The notes: generated by a model not told the origin, from the sequence alone. A stretch of DNA of 49,429 bases from a virus (IMGVR_UViG_3300032897_000008:1-49429), one strand, 5' to 3'; counted from the first letter of the stretch, positions 31,137-38,118 are shown. Numbers and translations: made by a program.

Positions 31137-32930
31137 TTAATACCCGAAGAGCGAGTCGTTTTCGACGAGCGAAAGCTCGTGTTCGATGTCGCTTTCCACC
31201 GCCATCTCGATCTCCTCGGCGTTCGCCGGCCGTCTCATCCACGAAAGTGCCTTCTCCGTCTCATCAAGCACATCTACCCGGCGCGAGGGAAAGGCATCTT
31301 TCTCCTGTTGGATCTCGATCACCGCCTCAGGTGTAGCATAGATGAGGCCTTGCGCGAAATACCACCCCACGACCGCTCGTATCCGGGCAATCTTGTCCCC
31401 CTTCGCCGGCGCCTCACGGAGAGAGATGTAGACTTTCCTCCGCTCCTGCTCTTTTTCCAAAAGTTGATAGAGTCCTTTCTGCATCGCGTTGGTCTCGAAG
31501 AGCGTCGCCTGGAGCAATCCCGGGAAAAGACTCCACGCTTCGAAGATCGCATCGAAGGTTTCGTCCATCGTCAGGTATCCGACCTTGTTCCAGACCCGAA
31601 AGGCGCGGTTTCCATCGTCCATGAACCACACGGCTATGGACGTTCGCGACGTCAGAGCCGTCACCTCTCGATCCTTCGAGGCCGCGTCGGTCGAGATCAC
31701 GCCCGTGAGGGTGGCGCAGTTGAGTGTTTTCACCTCGTCGGAAAGCTCATCTCGATATGAGAGAAGGAAAAGGTTGCTCTTCTTGTCCTCGAAAAGCTTG
31801 CAGGGCTTCACGACGTACTTCGTGAACTCGTTCAGGCCCGATTTCTGCGGCTTATTCCAGTACTGAAGCGCTGCCGTCCAGGAGTCGAGCTTCGAAAGCT
31901 GCTTCTCGTCGATGACTTCCGGGGCAAGCATCTCGCCTTCTTCCTGCACGAGTCGATAGTAGATGCTCCAAGTCCCTCCGGGCATGGGCCCCACGTCCTC
32001 ATCCATCGCCCCGACGACCTCTTTTGCGTCTTTGACGAACGCCGCGTAGCAATCATCCTGGGAGTATCGCGTCCCGACAACCCCAATCCGTCCACGCTTG
32101 GCACTTCGGAGCAACGCCGAGAGGTTCGTGTTCATGTACTTCTTGGCGTTCTCCATCATGACGGTGGCTTGATACTGCCAGTCAACAGCGTCCAGTCCGA
32201 TCGGGTCATCGATATCGAGGTCGGTGAAGTGGTCTCCTTCGCCGGAAGACGTGATGCCCGAAGCTTTGATCGTCGGCTCTGCGGCAAAGCGTACCCGATT
32301 GGGCATCACGATCACTTCACCGTTCCATTCCTTCGAGTTCGGAACGGGAACGCGCGAGGGAATCGGAGTGCCGTCGGGAAACTCCCACTGAGGGCCATAG
32401 AGCGCCGCGTAGAGGGCGTTGGAGTCGATGGTTTTCTTGGAAAGATTCTTGAATCCTTCGGCCCGTGAGATAACCGCATTCACGAGGTTGATCGCAACGC
32501 TTGAATCCCTCGTTGCCATCCACGTGTTCGCCCCGTGAGAGAAGATCGAGGACTTGCCGTGTCCACGTGGCATGAGGGCGAGCCATCGAGACCCGGGAGC
32601 CATGCAGGAATCGCTCTGCCGCCAGTTGCACATGTCGAGATTCAAGGTGTCGTTGAGCCACTCGTAGGGACCGAACGCTCCCGCGATGACTTTCAGGAAA
32701 AACCACAAGTTCACGAGACCGGCCTGTCGCATGACATCCATAGTTTGACGCGACGAGGTGGTCGGGTGGGAGGAAGTGATGTCGGCGTAGAGATCGGTAA
32801 GGACTTTCTGACCGGTAGAGAAGTTCGGAAAGTCCCATGCCTCGGGATGCGGCCGGATGGCAAAGTGCGAGGGAATCTCGAAAGTGAGAAGAGAGCCGTC
32901 GTCGGATGCGATCCTCTTGTAGGTTTTCAC
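31137..32930 (-). CDS. Terminase large subunit
   Basis: With GTG at 32930 (overlapping the previous stop as GTGA) the product is 597 aa. Walker A is LMPRGHGKSS (K126), Walker B-like DLDIDDPIG follows, and VISTDAASKDREVTALTSR with later DETF and D/E residues fits the RNase H-type nuclease domain. The frame open to 33098 is a shadow of two small upstream genes. The enzyme powers DNA packaging and cuts the concatemer; it partners with the candidate small subunit upstream. Confidence 0.9.
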   Translation of the reverse strand: MKTYKRIASDDGSLLTFEIPSHFAIRPHPEAWDFPNFSTGQKVLTDLYADITSSHPTTSSRQTMDVMRQAGLVNLWFFLKVIAGAFGPYEWLNDTLNLDMCNWRQSDSCMAPGSRWLALMPRGHGKSSIFSHGANTWMATRDSSVAINLVNAVISRAEGFKNLSKKTIDSNALYAALYGPQWEFPDGTPIPSRVPVPNSKEWNGEVIVMPNRVRFAAEPTIKASGITSSGEGDHFTDLDIDDPIGLDAVDWQYQATVMMENAKKYMNTNLSALLRSAKRGRIGVVGTRYSQDDCYAAFVKDAKEVVGAMDEDVGPMPGGTWSIYYRLVQEEGEMLAPEVIDEKQLSKLDSWTAALQYWNKPQKSGLNEFTKYVVKPCKLFEDKKSNLFLLSYRDELSDEVKTLNCATLTGVISTDAASKDREVTALTSRTSIAVWFMDDGNRAFRVWNKVGYLTMDETFDAIFEAWSLFPGLLQATLFETNAMQKGLYQLLEKEQERRKVYISLREAPAKGDKIARIRAVVGWYFAQGLIYATPEAVIEIQQEKDAFPSRRVDVLDETEKALSWMRRPANAEEIEMAVESDIEHELSLVENDSLFGY

Positions 32931-33112
32931 CGAAGCGTTGCCAGATCCTCGGCGCTTACCCGACCGTTTCTGACGTAGGGTTGGCGCCACGCATAGTTGT
33001 GCGCTTGCGCGGTCAGCTTGAAGGCCTCGGGAGAGAGGTAGAAGGACGGAGGGAAGACCGCGAGAACGGCCCCACCGGCGAGACGGATGCGGGTCCAACC
33101 GAAGGGAATCAT
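32927..33112 (-). CDS. Small hypothetical protein, 61 aa
   Basis: A 61-aa protein, starting MIPFGWTRIRLAGGAVLAVF and ending RNGRVSAEDLATLR. It sits between the 51-aa gene and the large terminase, coupled on both sides (ATG overlaps the 51-aa stop, stop overlaps terminase GTG). It has a short hydrophobic stretch but no clear membrane helix. Possibly a packaging accessory protein. Confidence 0.68.
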   Translation of the reverse strand: MIPFGWTRIRLAGGAVLAVFPPSFYLSPEAFKLTAQAHNYAWRQPYVRNGRVSAEDLATLR

Positions 33113-33264
33113 CGCTTGAACCCTTCGGCGTTGTACTGGCGAGAAGACTCCGAGAGACCGTCGAGCTTCATTGGAGAGAAGGGAATACCACGATCGGACA
33201 ACGGGGCTTCGCCCCGGCGTGAGTCGCGCTTACTTCTCTTCGAGGTCTTTGAGGTCTTCTTCAC
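33109..33264 (-). CDS. Small basic protein, 51 aa, starting inside the small terminase gene
   Basis: GTG at 33264 with AAGGAGA at ideal distance; TGA 33109-33111 overlaps the next ATG. The first ~18 residues (MKKTSKTSKRSKRDSRRG) are very basic, the rest polar (PFSPMKLDGLSESSRQYNAE). It overlaps the end of the preceding gene by 35 bases and fills what would be an unexplained 117-base gap. Overlap, strong ribosome site and coupling argue for a genuine gene. The cationic N-terminus suggests DNA or RNA binding. Confidence 0.6.
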   Translation of the reverse strand: MKKTSKTSKRSKRDSRRGEAPLSDRGIPFSPMKLDGLSESSRQYNAEGFKR

Positions 33265-33709
33265 TGAAAATCTCCTTGGGCTCGGGAGAGCCGTTTTCCA
33301 CCAGCACCCGGGGCGGAAGGACCGGGGGACGATTCAGGGGCGAGTCATCGGGAATGAAAGTGAGCCGGGGATCGGCCCGCGCGGGAGTGACATCACGGAG
33401 GCGCTCGGTATCCGTGGTGGCTCCTGCGATCTTTGCGAGAGAGCCGAGACCGAGAAGGGCGACCTTGAAGATCTCTTCGGAGATGCCGGTGGGAAGGGAC
33501 TTGGAGGTGTCCTCGGCCTCGGCGAACTTCATGATGCGATCGGCCGCCAGGACGCGGGCCCCTGGGTCATCGTCGTCGTCCATGACTTCCTCGTAGGTGC
33601 GCATGGCTTTCTGGACGAGAGCACGCCCGCGAGCTTTCACCTTCGCGCGAAAGTCTGGATCGGAGAGCGAGATGAGTTCCGAAGGATCGAGACCTTCGAG
33701 AGGATTCAC
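33230..33709 (-). CDS. Candidate terminase small subunit
   Basis: A 159-aa acidic protein (MNPLEGLDPSELISLSDPDF; ALVQKAMRTYEEVMDDDDDPG) with helical segments and a Pro-rich C-terminus (RLTFIPDDSPLNRPPVLPPR). GTG start overlaps the previous stop (GTGA). It lies immediately before the large terminase cluster and has the size of a small terminase, but no clear HTH. The function is deduced from position and size. Confidence 0.6.
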   Translation of the reverse strand: MNPLEGLDPSELISLSDPDFRAKVKARGRALVQKAMRTYEEVMDDDDDPGARVLAADRIMKFAEAEDTSKSLPTGISEEIFKVALLGLGSLAKIAGATTDTERLRDVTPARADPRLTFIPDDSPLNRPPVLPPRVLVENGSPEPKEIFSEEDLKDLEEK

Positions 33710-33924
33710 AGAGGCAACTCCTTCATCCAGTCACCACGGGCCTTCGCGTCGGACTTGATGTCCGATGACGGCCGGCGGCTTCCATAGTGATGCGTGACAT
33801 AGGGAGCGCTCTTCAGGTACTCCACGACGGAGCGAAGCATGGACAGCGTGCAGTCGAGCTGAATCCCCTTGGTGATAAGGTAGACCTTCGTGAACTGTAT
33901 CCTTCGCCACGCTGCTCGATCCAA
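33706..33924 (-). CDS. Hypothetical protein, 72 aa
   Basis: A 72-aa basic protein (DRAAWRRIQFTKVYLITKGIQ; SRRPSSDIKSDAKARGDW). The TTG start at 33924 directly follows the previous gene's stop (one base gap); an ATG further in (MLRSVVEYLKSAP) is the alternative. Function unknown. Confidence 0.6.
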   Translation of the reverse strand: MDRAAWRRIQFTKVYLITKGIQLDCTLSMLRSVVEYLKSAPYVTHHYGSRRPSSDIKSDAKARGDWMKELPL

Positions 33925-33925
33925 G

Positions 33926-34309
33926 TTACTTGGCCTCCTCGGAGGTACCGTCCCGCAGGCGCTCGAGGAGGCTCTTGGCCGTCTCCACCTGATTGCTTCC
34001 CCAGGGGGTGCCGCATTTCGCGCAGGTATAGGTGATGTCCAAGATGGCTTCGGGAAAGGGCTCGGTCATGTCGGGGACCTGGATGGTCTTGAAAGAAGGC
34101 TTGGGGAAGTCCTCGGGGTTAAGAGAACAGGAGCACTTCTGGCGAAAGGAGATCCGCACGGGCCATCCGTCTTTCTGCTTTCCAAGAGATGAGTAGCATG
34201 GAAATGACTTGGGGTCAACAGCAGAGTGGTAACGACGGATGTGTTGTCTTACGTCCTGGGGTCGATAACGGGAGGGACATACTCCCGCCGCCAACATGCC
34301 GTTTCCCAT
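33926..34309 (-). CDS. First late-block protein with zinc-ribbon-like Cys pairs
   Basis: The frame is open to 34345; ATG at 34309 gives a 127-aa product and ATG at 34297 one of 123 aa, and no start is decided by a clear ribosome binding site. Cys pairs lie at FPCYSS, CSCSLNP and TCAKCGTPW, suggesting a zinc site. It is the first gene transcribed leftwards from the divergent control region, so it may be regulatory. Function unknown. Confidence 0.6.
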   Translation of the reverse strand: MGNGMLAAGVCPSRYRPQDVRQHIRRYHSAVDPKSFPCYSSLGKQKDGWPVRISFRQKCSCSLNPEDFPKPSFKTIQVPDMTEPFPEAILDITYTCAKCGTPWGSNQVETAKSLLERLRDGTSEEAK

Positions 34310-34513
34310 TTCGCTCTCGGCCGGCCGCCGTCGCAAAGCCGGCAATCGCGTGTGCCAGTATCCCGGCCCTCGCGCCGGCGCGTGTTCGCGCCTGAGACCT
34401 GGGTCCTACCCCACGCCGTCAGAGCTCTTGCGGCCCACTCCGTCGAACGCGTGTTAGGTGATGGTCTCATCCCACCCCGTCCACGCGTCGGCTCGCGTAG
34501 CTGTCACGCGCTT

Positions 34514-34541
34514 CCATCGTCGAACAGTGCGCCGACGATGG
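34514..34541. repeat. Inverted repeat, 9-bp perfect arms
   Basis: Arms CCATCGTCG and CGACGATGG with a 10-base loop. It lies ahead of the leftward block, possibly an operator or RNA hairpin in the leader of the late transcript. Confidence 0.7.
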
Positions 34542-34552
34542 CGAAAACCACT

Positions 34553-34568
34553 GTAACCACGTGGTTAC
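34553..34568. promoter_or_regulatory. Perfect 16-bp palindrome, candidate operator
   Basis: GTAACCACGTGGTTAC is its own reverse complement, and is followed at once by the near-palindrome GTTAAC. On the minus strand TTGGTT, then about 16 bases, then TACAGT flank it, so a repressor or activator here could control the late promoter; that promoter is a weak match. Confidence 0.65.
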
Positions 34569-34634
34569 GTTAACCAATTTGTGAAACGAAAACCTTTCGC
34601 ACGTTCTCATGGCATTCTCGTAAAAGACGCGAAT

Positions 34635-34686
34635 TACATAACTCTATACTACATAACTACTTACTACTACTTTTCTACTACTTTTC
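34635..34686. repeat. AT-rich direct repeats (iteron-like)
   Basis: TACATAACT occurs at 34635 and 34650, and TACTACTTTTC is repeated in tandem at 34665-34675 and 34676-34686. They lie in the most AT-rich part of the window. Such repeats next to a DnaA box resemble an origin's unwinding element and iterons. Confidence 0.7.
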
Positions 34687-34807
34687 TCCCCTTTTCGCGT
34701 AATTCTCAATCCAACGGCACTTTATATAACACGGGTTTGGAGATATTGGACAATGTTGGGGCCCGAAACGTTCGCGATGAGAAAACGCGAAAACGCCCCT
34801 TTTACCC

Positions 34808-34816
34808 TGTGGATAA
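34808..34816 (-). promoter_or_regulatory. Perfect DnaA box
   Basis: TGTGGATAA on the plus strand is the exact complement of the consensus DnaA box TTATCCACA. It is the only one I found here, in the centre of the AT-rich control region. Confidence 0.75.
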
Positions 34817-34972
34817 CTATCCTAACTCACGTAGTGACGGTGGTTTACAAAATTCGCGTAAAAAACGAGAATTTCGCGCGAACGCGCGAACGTTCCAGGT
34901 CTACCACTCCACAACCGTATAGGCATCTATCCGTCTTTGAGACAAAAATCTCGCTTTTTTTCTTCCACCTGA

Positions 34973-35001
34973 TTGACCGCTCTTTTCGTCTCTGATACAC
35001 T
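34973..35001 (+). promoter_or_regulatory. Sigma70-type promoter for the rightward early block
   Basis: TTGACC (34973-34978), 17 bases, then TACACT (34996-35001). The -35 box matches five of six consensus bases and the -10 box four of six, with ideal spacing. Transcription would start near 35008, ahead of the first rightward gene (ATG 35135). Confidence 0.7.
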
Positions 35002-35086
35002 CTCCAATGTCAATTCGTTCTTTTACATACCAAGCGTTGTTTTCCTCACGGCGTGTCGGATGCAAGCGGAAGCCGAACGCCGTAGA

Positions 35087-35109
35087 AAACAAACACGTTG
35101 TGTTTGTTT
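35087..35109 (+). promoter_or_regulatory. Perfect 10-bp hairpin in the leader of the first early gene
   Basis: AAACAAACAC, loop GTT, GTGTTTGTTT: all ten pairs match. It lies between the promoter and the ribosome site (GGAGG, 35123-35127) of the first rightward gene. It could be a dimer operator or an mRNA 5' hairpin that slows decay. Confidence 0.75.
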
Positions 35110-35134
35110 CATCCTTTCCTTCGGAGGTTTAGAA

Positions 35135-35314
35135 ATGAACAACGAAAGACTTTACGGATTGCGCGACACTCTTACGGATGAATGGTTGTGCGAGGTTAAC
35201 GGCGATTCATCCTGGGATATCGAAGGCGAGCCGATGCTACTTACAGAATCGGAGGCAATCCGGCAAGCACGGATAACTACTCGCGGAACCCAAATTGTAC
35301 GGATACGCGCATGA
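35135..35314 (+). CDS. First early protein, 59 aa
   Basis: Starts MNNERLYGLRDTLTDEWLCE after GGAGG, and follows the promoter, so it should be the first protein made. It is small, acidic and beta/helix mixed, with LTESEAIRQARITTRGTQIV at the end. Its stop overlaps the next start (ATGA). Early genes of this kind often inhibit host proteins; no motif supports a specific target. Confidence 0.75.
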   Translation: MNNERLYGLRDTLTDEWLCEVNGDSSWDIEGEPMLLTESEAIRQARITTRGTQIVRIRA

Positions 35315-35496
35315 CCGACACTCCCATCACTCGCGTCATGGTCGCGAAACCCTCCGGCGTAATCCTCCATGTCTCCGATCTCTCCGAGCCGATCTCTCGA
35401 AACGAATTGAGGGCAACGTTTCTCTCTCTTCACCTACCCCGCGCCTTCACCACCCATGTCGACGAGCGCGGCACGGCCCTCGTAACCCTTCTATAG
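35311..35496 (+). CDS. Small early protein, 61 aa
   Basis: A 61-aa protein beginning MTDTPITRVMVAKPSGVILH, beta-rich then helical, ending in hydrophobic strand TTHVDERGTALVTLL. Coupled to the previous gene. Two hairpins follow. Function unknown. Confidence 0.7.
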   Translation: MTDTPITRVMVAKPSGVILHVSDLSEPISRNELRATFLSLHLPRAFTTHVDERGTALVTLL

Positions 35497-35502
35497 GCCG
35501 AA

Positions 35503-35542
35503 ACGCGGGATCCCCCTCCCGCGTCAGCCGTTGTCAACGGCT
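35503..35542 (+). repeat. Two hairpins in the gap after the 61-aa gene
   Basis: ACGCGGGA-TCCCCC-TCCCGCGT (8-bp stem, 35503-35524) followed by AGCCGTT-GTC-AACGGCT (7-bp stem, 35526-35542). No T run, so not simple terminators; they may process or protect the early mRNA. Confidence 0.75.
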
Positions 35543-35579
35543 CTGATGAGGCCTTAGAGACCAAACGGAGGGTAACAGG

Positions 35580-35807
35580 ATGGCAGGGATGAACGTAGGC
35601 GACATTCGGGAAATGGCGTCAAGGCTGGGGCTGGACGTGGAGTGTTCCTCCCCAGGAGATGGTGCGACACGCTACACGCTGGGACACCGAGACGGCGCAC
35701 CGCATTACGGCTTCCACGAGATCATGCACAGTGTGTGCGGCAGCCGGGAAGCGTACTTGGTGCTCCGGGGCTACGAGGCCGGGCTTGCCGTCAAGAAGCG
35801 GAAATAG
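35580..35807 (+). CDS. Small early protein, 75 aa
   Basis: Begins MAGMNVGDIREMASRLGLDV after GGAGGGTAACAGG. The protein is helical at both ends with a beta middle (ATRYTLGHRDGAPHYGFHEI). No recognisable family. It may act in host takeover by position. Confidence 0.7.
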   Translation: MAGMNVGDIREMASRLGLDVECSSPGDGATRYTLGHRDGAPHYGFHEIMHSVCGSREAYLVLRGYEAGLAVKKRK

Positions 35808-35875
35808 GCCGGACCGACCGGCAGAGCATGCGGGCGGCTTCACAACCGCCGCCGGTCATTCGCGCTACCGCGCGA
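35808..35875 (+). repeat. Three hairpins before the membrane protein gene
   Basis: GCCGG...CCGGC (35808-35822), GGCGG...CCGCC (35833-35850) and TCGCGC-TACC-GCGCGA (35860-35875), the last with a perfect 6-bp stem ending just before the ribosome site AAAGGAG. RNA structure in this gap could regulate the next gene. Confidence 0.65.
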
Positions 35876-35886
35876 AAGGAGACGCC

Positions 35887-36273
35887 ATGACGTGGCTTGC
35901 ATTTCTCTACTCTCTCACCTTGGGTACCATGCACTACGCCCTCGCTACCCAGGACAGCGCAATCCTTGCCGGCTATCTCACTCCGCCCGGCACCTTCACC
36001 ACCGACCTTTCCGCCGAGCTTGTCATCGCCTCTCTCGCCTTCCTTCGCGGTTCCGTGGAAACCTGGGAGACCCAAAACACGACAGGCTTTTTCTCACCCT
36101 CTCAATCCTTCTACACCGTCTCTCTCGGCATCCGCTTCCACGGTATCGAGATCGGCTATGTCCACGAATGTGACCATATGACTCTCTCTTCCTTCGCATT
36201 CCCCGACAGCGGCTTCATGGCAAACAAGGACAGCGTGTATGTCAAGTTTTCGGGCTCCGTCAATCTTTTCTAA
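35887..36273 (+). CDS. Exported, probably outer-membrane beta-barrel protein, 128 aa
   Basis: The N-terminus (MTWLAFLYSLTLGTMHYALA) is a signal peptide with likely cleavage after ALA. The rest alternates in beta strands (SLGIRFHGIEIGYVHECDH; FTTDLSAELVIASLAFLRG) and ends VKFSGSVNLF with a terminal Phe, as outer-membrane barrels do. A phage gene like this, made very early, could alter the surface or exclude other phages. Start chosen by AAAGGAG. Homology not tested. Confidence 0.68.
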   Translation: MTWLAFLYSLTLGTMHYALATQDSAILAGYLTPPGTFTTDLSAELVIASLAFLRGSVETWETQNTTGFFSPSQSFYTVSLGIRFHGIEIGYVHECDHMTLSSFAFPDSGFMANKDSVYVKFSGSVNLF

Positions 36274-36283
36274 AGGCTCTCGC

Positions 36284-36302
36284 CGGGCCACGTAGTGGCC
36301 CG
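36284..36302 (+). terminator. Strong hairpin with short T run
   Basis: CGGGCCAC-GTA-GTGGCCCG, an 8-bp perfect stem followed by TTT. It lies between the barrel protein and the 83-aa gene and may partly terminate or attenuate transcription. Confidence 0.65.
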
Positions 36303-36331
36303 TTTCATCCGTCTCCCTTGGAGGTCTCGCC

Positions 36332-36583
36332 ATGTATCTCATCCATTCCCGTCTCAAGACCGGCCGTCTCTACTGGACCATCCGTGTCGGCCGATGGTCT
36401 CTTACTCACAACCCGAAGTACGGGTTGGACTGGTTCGCTGGCCGTGACCCCTCCGGGTGGTTTCTCTACGTCGGTAAGTTCGGCCTCGAACACCGTTCCA
36501 AGGCACAACAGCCCGAAGACCCTCGTTACTCCGCCACCGATTCCCCCTTGGCGCCCAACGATGGCTGGAGGGTAGAAGAGTGA
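36332..36583 (+). CDS. Small early protein, 83 aa
   Basis: Begins MYLIHSRLKTGRLYWTIRVG after TTGGAGG. Trp-, Arg- and Tyr-rich beta-type protein (SGWFLYVGKFGLEHRSKA). Its stop overlaps the next GTG. Function unknown. Confidence 0.7.
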   Translation: MYLIHSRLKTGRLYWTIRVGRWSLTHNPKYGLDWFAGRDPSGWFLYVGKFGLEHRSKAQQPEDPRYSATDSPLAPNDGWRVEE

Positions 36584-36744
36584 AGGTATCCTCCAGACCC
36601 GCATTCCCGCCCAAGGGCCGGCGCATCTGTTCCTGGTGTCGAAAAGACATGGGTCCTGCCCAGACCGAATACGACACCCACGGCATCTGTCCCAAGTGTC
36701 TCACCCGCGAGATGGCAAAGATCGAAGGGAGGAAATCCCCATGA
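36580..36744 (+). CDS. Small zinc-ribbon protein, 54 aa
   Basis: GTG 36580 (overlapping the previous stop) to TGA 36744. Two Cys pairs, CSWC and CPKC, make a small zinc ribbon; the ends are Lys/Arg-rich (KVSSRPAFPPKGRR and MAKIEGRKSP). Small zinc proteins of this kind may bind RNA polymerase or nucleic acid. Coupled on both sides by four-base overlaps. Confidence 0.72.
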   Translation: MKVSSRPAFPPKGRRICSWCRKDMGPAQTEYDTHGICPKCLTREMAKIEGRKSP

Positions 36745-37010
36745 CCACCGCCGTCTATCGCCTCCCTCTCTCCTCCACACTCTCGCGCGATTCCCTTATC
36801 TGTCATCTTTCCTCGATCACTCCCCAGGACGCAATCGACCGCCTCTCACGTGCCGGCGTTCTCGCAATAGAGGGCCCAGAAGAGAACTCTATTCTCCTCT
36901 TAGGCTTTCATCGCGAGATCCGAAAGCTGCTTGCCTTCTGGCGTAACCCTCGCCTCTACTCCGACGACATCTCTCTCACCATAGCCAAACTAAGGAGGCT
37001 TTCCGCATGA
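36741..37010 (+). CDS. Small early protein, 89 aa
   Basis: ATG 36741 with GGGAGG upstream. 89 aa, helical with a hydrophobic ILLLGF stretch, probably a small regulatory protein (ISLTIAKLRRLSA at the end). Function unknown. Confidence 0.72.
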   Translation: MTTAVYRLPLSSTLSRDSLICHLSSITPQDAIDRLSRAGVLAIEGPEENSILLLGFHREIRKLLAFWRNPRLYSDDISLTIAKLRRLSA

Positions 37011-37657
37011 ACACCAAGTCACGACAGATCTCAAAGAAGAAACCGTCCTCGGTTTCTCCCGTCTCCGCCGAAGCCCGCGAGCTTCAGGCCCTCAAGTCCC
37101 GCGCACTCTCTCTCATCGAGTCCTCGAAATCGATCCAAGTGAAGGACACCCCAAGCTTCGAGCGCGCCGGCGACCTCGTGAAAGACGCCGTAGGGCTCCG
37201 AAAGGATCTCCGGGGGACTGCCTTCTACAAGGCCCTTGTCGAGGCCAAAGCCGACCTGAAAACGAAAGACCAGCTCTACAAGAGCGTCGAGAAGCTCGTC
37301 AAAGACGCCGAGGATCTCGTCCGAGACGCCCTCTCCCGCTACGCCGCCGAGCAGCGCTGGAAGCAGGAAGCCGCCATCGAACGCGCCATGGAGAAGGGAA
37401 AGGACGAGAAGGCCGCATCTATCGCCGCCACGCCCTTCGTCCCACCCGTCCAGGGCCTTTCCTTCACCGAACACTGGCATGCGGAGGTGGAAAGCCTCCA
37501 CGCGCTCGTGAAGGCCGCTGCAAGCGATCCGAACCTTCTCGCCTATCTGGATGCCAACATGGTCCCTTTGAACGCTCTGGCACGCTCCCAGAAGGACTCC
37601 ATGGCAATCCCCGGCGTCAAAGCCGTGAAGGAAACCTCCTCCTCGGTGAGGGCATAA
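37007..37657 (+). CDS. Helical, Lys-rich protein, 216 aa
   Basis: A 216-aa protein: a basic N-terminus, a long coiled coil (~25-150) and a C-terminal part (TEHWHAEVESLHALVKAAAS ... VPLNALARSQKDSMAIPGVK) found in many phage proteins of unknown role near replication genes. ATGA overlap with the previous gene. Could act as a DNA-binding or scaffold-like early factor. Confidence 0.75.
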   Translation: MNTKSRQISKKKPSSVSPVSAEARELQALKSRALSLIESSKSIQVKDTPSFERAGDLVKDAVGLRKDLRGTAFYKALVEAKADLKTKDQLYKSVEKLVKDAEDLVRDALSRYAAEQRWKQEAAIERAMEKGKDEKAASIAATPFVPPVQGLSFTEHWHAEVESLHALVKAAASDPNLLAYLDANMVPLNALARSQKDSMAIPGVKAVKETSSSVRA

Positions 37658-37668
37658 AAGACACTATG

Positions 37669-37709
37669 TGACACCTGCTTGACACCGTGGGGCCATCCTG
37701 TGGTATCTT
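37669..37709 (+). promoter_or_regulatory. Promoter with direct repeats before the 73-aa gene
   Basis: TTGACA (37679-37684) and TATCTT (37704-37709) with 19 bases between, longer than ideal. TGACACC occurs twice, at 37669 and 37680, exactly 11 bases apart and overlapping the -35 box, which suggests a protein binding to one face of the helix. Confidence 0.55.
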
Positions 37710-37816
37710 CATCTTGCTTTCCGAACGCATCCGGGGTGGTCGAGAGGAAAGTCTTACTACGGCGTTGCCGCTTACAGACACCTTTCGACCCGCCCCACTC
37801 TTTCCGGGAGGAAATC

Positions 37817-38038
37817 ATGACGATCACTGAAGAGAAAATCCTTGAAGACTTGAAGTCCAAAGGAATCCGTGTCTATGGAAAGCGGATCGTCAGCTCGTTC
37901 AAGACGACAGACAGCGCCGAGCGCATGGCCAGGATCAACTTCCTCGTCGAGAAGTGCGGCTACACTCTCCACGACGAGAAGGGTTTCCCCAAGAAGCCCG
38001 AGAAGAAGCCTGAAGCCGCGCCGTCCGTAGCAGTGTGA
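37817..38038 (+). CDS. Small early protein, 73 aa
   Basis: ATG after GGGAGGAAATC. 73 aa, with an N-terminal helix-rich half (EKILEDLKSKGIRVYGKRIV, RMARINFLVEKCGYTLHDEK) and a Lys/Pro/Glu tail. Possibly a small nucleic-acid or protein-binding factor. It is preceded by a leader of about 100 bases that can form a GGGGTGGTCGA/TCGACCCGCCCC stem. Followed by the structured region. Confidence 0.72.
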   Translation: MTITEEKILEDLKSKGIRVYGKRIVSSFKTTDSAERMARINFLVEKCGYTLHDEKGFPKKPEKKPEAAPSVAV

Positions 38039-38044
38039 TTCCTT

Positions 38045-38112
38045 ACCCTCCACGGACAAACACGGTAGCCCGGAACGCACCTTGGCCTTTGGCGAGGCAG
38101 ACCGTGGAGGGT
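38045..38112 (+). terminator. Long-range inverted repeat with T-rich end
   Basis: ACCCTCCACGG (38045-38055) and CCGTGGAGGGT (38102-38112) pair over 11 bases, enclosing about 46 bases with an inner hairpin, and are followed by TTTCTT. It starts seven bases after the stop of the 73-aa gene and looks like a structured terminator or the 5' part of a non-coding RNA. Confidence 0.68.
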
Positions 38113-38118
38113 TTTCTT

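Larger units (their letters stand above)
34310..35134. other. Non-coding control region between the divergent gene blocks, candidate origin
   Basis: No convincing gene; frames at 34581-34922 and 34753-34995 lack a good ribosome site and cross the repeats. The left part (34310-34513) is GC-rich with nothing I can assign. From about 34560 to 35080 the DNA is AT-rich. The region contains an inverted repeat, a 16-bp palindrome, two sets of direct repeats, a perfect DnaA box, a sigma70-type promoter and a perfect 10-bp hairpin before the first rightward gene. AT-rich DNA, iterons and a DnaA box together make a replication origin plausible. Confidence 0.7.

Noticed and set aside
30207-31760. Plus-strand frame of 517 codons opposite portal and terminase
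   Set aside because: Antisense shadow with no motifs; portal and terminase are clear.
34581-34995. Two plus-strand frames (113 and 80 aa) in the AT-rich control region
   Set aside because: No proper ribosome site, odd composition, and they run through repeats, DnaA box and promoter.
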